DNA of 64,000 nt, from positions 62,001 to 126,000 of the forward strand of contig JBAZVN010000006.1 in the NCBI GenBank assembly GCA_041660815.1, given 5' to 3'. Every line of letters begins with the position of its first letter. The first letter of the stretch is position 1. The DNA is from PALSA-1006 sp041660815 (lineage in GTDB: Bacteria; Pseudomonadota; Gammaproteobacteria; Burkholderiales; Gallionellaceae). The position numbers were made by a program, and so were the translations under genes. Below, piece by piece: positions 60,412 to 64,000 of the stretch. The notes under the pieces were generated by a model. It was not told where the DNA came from, ran no database searches, and saw only the letters and a list, made by a program, of their open reading frames with translations.

Positions 60412-61389
60412 TTACTTCCAAAAGGTAAGCAGGGACATAATTTTTGAGAATAGTCCTTGTGAATTGCGACTATTTTGAGAGAGTGATTTTTTATGTGGGG
60501 ATGGGAGATCGGGGATTGAGCTGACGAGTCCGGCGTTTTTGGGGGTTGAGAGGCGGGAGATTCCCAACATCTCAGCAACCAGGGAGATGCGTTCGCTGAA
60601 ATTTTCTAGGAAGTTGCGGCAGTCTTCCTCGCTGAGTCCCAGTCTTTGTACTGCGGCAATGGTATTCCAAGCGACTTCTTTTGTGCCGAGCGGATCTTGC
60701 AGCTTGGCAATTGCCACGACATCAGTGTAATCAGCGAGCGGTGCAAGGCTCGATTCGCGCTGCAAATTGTTATATTCGCCCGCAACCTGAACCATATCGG
60801 GGGGGAAGTTCCACTTCTGCAGAAGCTTGGTGCCGATGATATTGCTGCAACTTTGAATAAGCTCACTCAGCGTTTCTTCGCCAATTTTTGAATGGTGTTT
60901 TTCAATGTATAAGCAAAGGGGCAGCACACCAATATCGTGAATTAATCCCGCTAGCATGGCCTGATCCGGCGAGAGGTGTGATTGGTGTGAGGCTAACACA
61001 TAACTGACCGCAGCCAGCTCCCGGCTATTTTTCCATACCAACTTCATCTTGTTGTTTATTAATGAATTTTTTGCGTAAAACATTTTATTCATGGTGACGA
61101 ACATGACCAGATTACGCAGCTGACGATAGCCTAGGCGGGTAATTGCACTGCGCACACTTTCCACCGGCTGTTTACCGATAAATAGCACGCTATTGGCCGA
61201 TTTAATCAGTTGAGCGGAAATTAACGGATCGCCGGTCAGTAACACGACAATTTGCTCGGCGGATACGTTCGGATCGTCGATTAACTCCTGGATTTTGATA
61301 GCAACTTCGGGCAAGGTGGGCAACACCAATTTATCCTTCTCGATTGCATCTAGAATTTCTTCGATAATTACCCGAGGTTCGGCGCTCAT
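60412..61389 (-). CDS. HDOD-domain protein
   Basis: 325 aa. The HDOD domain covers ~15-225, with LPTLPEVAIKIQELIDDPNVSAEQIVVLLTGDP at the front and LAGLIHDIGVLPL at the HD-like position. HDOD proteins are usually non-catalytic relatives of HD phosphohydrolases that act in signal transduction. The C-terminal ~40 residues are Ser/Pro/Lys-rich and probably disordered. It lies 3 bp after the aminotransferase gene on the same strand, so the two are co-transcribed. Confidence 0.88.
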   Translation of the reverse strand: MSAEPRVIIEEILDAIEKDKLVLPTLPEVAIKIQELIDDPNVSAEQIVVLLTGDPLISAQLIKSANSVLFIGKQPVESVRSAITRLGYRQLRNLVMFVTMNKMFYAKNSLINNKMKLVWKNSRELAAVSYVLASHQSHLSPDQAMLAGLIHDIGVLPLCLYIEKHHSKIGEETLSELIQSCSNIIGTKLLQKWNFPPDMVQVAGEYNNLQRESSLAPLADYTDVVAIAKLQDPLGTKEVAWNTIAAVQRLGLSEEDCRNFLENFSERISLVAEMLGISRLSTPKNAGLVSSIPDLPSPHKKSLSQNSRNSQGLFSKIMSLLTFWK

Positions 61390-61392
61390 GAT

Positions 61393-62586
61393 TTACTTGA
61401 GCGCGTTGGCGATGCGCGCAACTGCTTTTTCCAGATTGTTCATCGAGGTGGCGAAAGATAAACGAATATAACCTTCACTGCCAAATGCGGAGCCAGGAAC
61501 AACTGCCACACCGGCTTCAACCAATAAATATTCCGATAAGGCGATATCTGTTGCCGCTTTGATAATGCCTTTTTGATGCAGGGTTGCGATCGCCTGGCGT
61601 GCATCCGGAAACGCGTAGAACGCACCACCGGCCATCAGGCAGCTGAGTCCAGGAATCTTGTTTAATTCGTTTACCACAAACACATGGCGCTCGCGGAAAG
61701 CGGCAATCATTGGCTTGATACAATTTTGATCGCCATTCAACGCTGCTTCAGCCGCGACTTGTGAAATAGAAGTCGGGTTAGAGGTGCTCTGTGATTGGAT
61801 ATTTTCCATCGCGGTAATAATGTGTTCCGGGCCTGCGGCATAACCGATGCGCCAGCCGGTCATGGCATAGGCTTTCGATACGCCGTTTAATACCATGGTT
61901 TGCGGATACAGGTCGGGACAGGCATCCAGAATATTTACAAATTTATTATCCGTCAGCGCGATGTGTTCATACATGTCATCGGTGGCAATCAGAATCTGCG
62001 GATGCTTGCGCAGTACTGTGCCCAGTGCCTGCAAATCCGCCAGCGAGTAGACCGCGCCGGAGGGATTGCTGGGGCTGTTGATCACCACCATTTTGGTTTT
62101 CGGGGTGATGGCCGCTTCAAGCTGTGCGGGGGTTAATTTAAAACCCTGTTCAATCCCGGCCTGCACGATGACCGGCGTGCCTTCGGCAATAATCACGATG
62201 TCGGGATAAGACACCCAATACGGGGCGGGAATAATCACTTCATCGCCGGGGTTGATCACCGCCAACGCAAGGTTGAAAAAGCTTTGTTTGCCGCCGCAGG
62301 AAACTAGAATCTGTTTGGCCGTGTACTCCAATCCGTTATCGCGTTTGAATTTGGCAATGATGGCTGCTTTAAGCGAGGGCGTTCCGCCTACCGCCGTGTA
62401 TTTGGTAAACCCTTTGTTGATCGCTTCAATGGCCGCATCTTTGATGTGCTGCGGAGTGTCAAAATCGGGCTCTCCGGCCCCCAATCCGATAATGTCTTTA
62501 CCTTCAGCCTTGAGTTTTGCGGCCCGAGCAGTAACAGCGAGAGTAGGGGAGGGTTTGATGGCTTGTACGCGTTTGGAGAGAGGCAC
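61393..62586 (-). CDS. PLP-dependent aminotransferase, aspartate aminotransferase-like (class I)
   Basis: 397 aa, the family's normal length. GLGAGEPDFDTPQHIKDAA at the N-terminus, VVINSPSNPSGAVYS, and the PLP-lysine segment GVSKAYAMTGWRIGYAAGP are all present. These fit aspartate aminotransferases of the Ib (AatA) branch, which move an amino group between aspartate and 2-oxoglutarate. Some members also act on prephenate, so the substrate range is uncertain. Flank housekeeping gene. Confidence 0.9.
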   Translation of the reverse strand: MPLSKRVQAIKPSPTLAVTARAAKLKAEGKDIIGLGAGEPDFDTPQHIKDAAIEAINKGFTKYTAVGGTPSLKAAIIAKFKRDNGLEYTAKQILVSCGGKQSFFNLALAVINPGDEVIIPAPYWVSYPDIVIIAEGTPVIVQAGIEQGFKLTPAQLEAAITPKTKMVVINSPSNPSGAVYSLADLQALGTVLRKHPQILIATDDMYEHIALTDNKFVNILDACPDLYPQTMVLNGVSKAYAMTGWRIGYAAGPEHIITAMENIQSQSTSNPTSISQVAAEAALNGDQNCIKPMIAAFRERHVFVVNELNKIPGLSCLMAGGAFYAFPDARQAIATLHQKGIIKAATDIALSEYLLVEAGVAVVPGSAFGSEGYIRLSFATSMNNLEKAVARIANALK

Positions 62587-62657
62587 AATAATTCCTTTGG
62601 GTTGAAAGAGTAGTGCAGATTATACCTGCATGGCGCAAAGAATAAATCGGGGAGGTG

Positions 62658-63761
62658 TTAGTAATATTTTCGTTTCGACCGCATTTGGAAATTCTTTAGC
62701 CAAATTTTTGTCGATTTAATATCTTGAAGCATAAAGATATTTTGTTCAACTTCCCTAATTGAGCGCTTAATTGAAAGCATCTCGGCCTCGAGATGATACG
62801 GCAACGTGGCGGGTGACAATTTTGCAAAGGGGGGCATATTGAAACGCATTCTAAATTCGCTCTCGACATAATAAATTTCATCATCGAGTTCATGCAGTTG
62901 GTCAGTCAAAATTTTGTTGTAACGCATCAGACGTTCTTCGCTAATATTTCGGATCGATGCTTGATCAATGTGTTCTGTCTCCAGCTGTAATTCCAGCAAT
63001 TGCAGCAAATTCCTTTTTTCGTAAGCCTGATTTACGCGCTGCAACAAAGAAGTTTTGCGCTCCCGTTCCTGCGGGTCAGTCTCGCGGTCGGGATGCAAAG
63101 CACTGGCGAGTTTTCGGTACACTTCGCGGATGGACTGGCTGATTTGCTGTTCTTCTATTTTTTGCGCTTCTTCTTTGGCAAGTTGCTTGGCGGTTTGTTT
63201 GCGCTTGGATTTTTTCTCCGATTGCGCTTTCTGATGATCTATATGCTGTGCTTGTTGCGATTGAAATTGCGCTTCCAAATGTTTGGCAAGCGCGCCGGTT
63301 GAATCTAAATCAATATCGCCCGGATCAAAGCCCAGTATATCTTCCAGCATGGCTTTTATGTCTTGCAGATTGGCCTGTTCCTCTTCTTCGGTGATCCCTG
63401 AATGCTTGTGATAAATATTTTTTATGGTTTCATTGTCACTCAGTGTAGATAGTTCATCTGCCAGATCGCAAATCAAAATGGTGAGCGTGTTAAGTTCTTT
63501 TTTGGTCAAGCCTTTTTGATCGCTCATGAAATCAAGCGCAAGCAGCAATTGTATTTGGGCATGGATAGAGGACTCTGCCAGCGGCCTTAATTCTTGAGTA
63601 AATTTTTGCTGAAAAGACGGAATCGCATTTTCCCACGCAGATAGCAGAGCGCGCTTCGCTTCGATTTTTTCGATCAACTTGTTAAAAGATTTTTGTGCTT
63701 TGGATAAAACTGGCTGCGCTTGGCTGGGGGAGATATTAATACTGTGCGAAAAAAGGCTCAT
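62658..63761 (-). CDS. J-domain-like hypothetical protein
   Basis: 367 aa. Mostly charged helices. Residues ~213-262 resemble helices II-III of a J domain with the HPD tripeptide (YRKLASALHPDRETD), then LLQRVNQAYEKRNLLQLLEL. A preceding Lys/Gln-rich segment is probably coiled coil. J domains stimulate Hsp70-type ATPases; whether this one does is unknown. It lies 71 bp upstream of the aminotransferase start on the same strand. Confidence 0.7.
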   Translation of the reverse strand: MSLFSHSINISPSQAQPVLSKAQKSFNKLIEKIEAKRALLSAWENAIPSFQQKFTQELRPLAESSIHAQIQLLLALDFMSDQKGLTKKELNTLTILICDLADELSTLSDNETIKNIYHKHSGITEEEEQANLQDIKAMLEDILGFDPGDIDLDSTGALAKHLEAQFQSQQAQHIDHQKAQSEKKSKRKQTAKQLAKEEAQKIEEQQISQSIREVYRKLASALHPDRETDPQERERKTSLLQRVNQAYEKRNLLQLLELQLETEHIDQASIRNISEERLMRYNKILTDQLHELDDEIYYVESEFRMRFNMPPFAKLSPATLPYHLEAEMLSIKRSIREVEQNIFMLQDIKSTKIWLKNFQMRSKRKYY

Positions 63762-63819
63762 GACTGAAGTGCGGCTCTGGTTGAAAAGTAAGGTGAAATA
63801 TTATTCTGGATAATTCAGA

Positions 63820-64000
63820 TTATCTCGCAGAGTTTTTTGAGTTCTTTGGTGATATATACGGCCCGGCATGCGGGCGGCTGATCTCTTGAAATAATTTCAT
63901 GCGGCGCGGGTTGATGATGCCTTCGGCAACGGCGTTTAATAAGGCGCAGCCCGGTTCGTGGGTATGGCTGCAATTATGAAAGCGACATGCGCCAAGATAG
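63820..64000 (-). CDS. rsgA: Ribosome small-subunit GTPase RsgA, 3' end only
   Basis: The last ~60 codons on the minus strand read ACRFHNCSHTHEPGCALLNAV then ISRPHAGPYISPKNSKNSAR-stop. The C-x4-H/C-x-H pattern with EPGCA is the RsgA (YjeQ) zinc-binding segment. RsgA is a circularly permuted GTPase that checks maturation of the 30S subunit. The GTPase core and start lie outside the window. Confidence 0.9.
   Translation of the reverse strand, partial: YLGACRFHNCSHTHEPGCALLNAVAEGIINPRRMKLFQEISRPHAGPYISPKNSKNSAR

Overview
The window reads as two low-GC chromosomal flanks around a GC-richer block of about 54 kb (roughly 5.4-60.1 kb) that is almost entirely signal transduction. The flanks carry ordinary housekeeping genes: a CYTH-CHAD protein, a TPR protein, rep helicase, tRNA-Leu, tRNA-Gly and tRNA-Cys on the left; an HDOD protein, an aspartate-type aminotransferase, a J-domain-like protein and the 3' end of rsgA on the right. 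Gene types and the tRNA-Gly/tRNA-Cys pair suggest a proteobacterium, probably a gammaproteobacterium. The central block looks to me more like betaproteobacterial (Gallionella/Methylophilaceae-type) sequence. Both taxonomic statements are impressions without a database search.

Layout of the central block: (1) 5.4-15.5 kb, a TonB receptor, a TPR/PAS histidine kinase, a receiver/PAS HisKA_3 kinase and a NarL-type regulator in one overlapping operon. (2) 15.6-17.8 kb, a PAS kinase with a degenerate ATP site. (3) 17.8-25.2 kb, the core chemotaxis genes: short MCP, cheY, a STAS protein, cheA, three ~30-residue membrane microproteins, an MCP and cheW. (4) 25.4-30.8 kb, a secreted Cache protein, two MCPs and an OprB porin. 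(5) 30.8-32.3 kb, an mqsRA toxin-antitoxin pair and an MCP relic between 183-bp direct repeats. (6) 32.3-37.5 kb, aer, an MCP, a PilZ-like protein and a diguanylate cyclase. (7) 37.7-47.8 kb, a periplasmic binding protein, a 1477-residue seven-PAS kinase, a receiver-PP2C-ATPase protein and a receiver-PAS-GGDEF-EAL protein. (8) 47.9-52.2 kb, a second TonB receptor and a kinase with a YfiR-like periplasmic domain. (9) 52.3-59.7 kb, cheR, cheD, cheB, a FIST protein with a GGDEF partner, and a last PAS kinase with a NarL-type regulator.

The most striking signal is a composite promoter found nine times, in front of almost every transcription unit of the block. It has an 18-bp dyad of TGTAGG-N6-CCTACA type, then a 14-bp dyad of TCAAGATTTCCTGA type, then CTGAYW-N17-YTGN-GANNNT. 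The two dyads are 42-43 bp apart in seven copies and 21-24 bp in two, i.e. whole helical turns. The upstream dyad resembles GacA/UvrY operators and the block encodes two GacA/UvrY-like regulators, so the genes may form one co-regulated sensory regulon.

The parts fit a chemosensory array with heavy cyclic-di-GMP input. There are three GGDEF proteins, a PilZ-like protein, and a CheA that appears to carry an MshEN-type c-di-GMP-binding repeat between its P2-like and dimerization domains. Several sensors sit next to the outer-membrane or periplasmic protein that probably feeds them.
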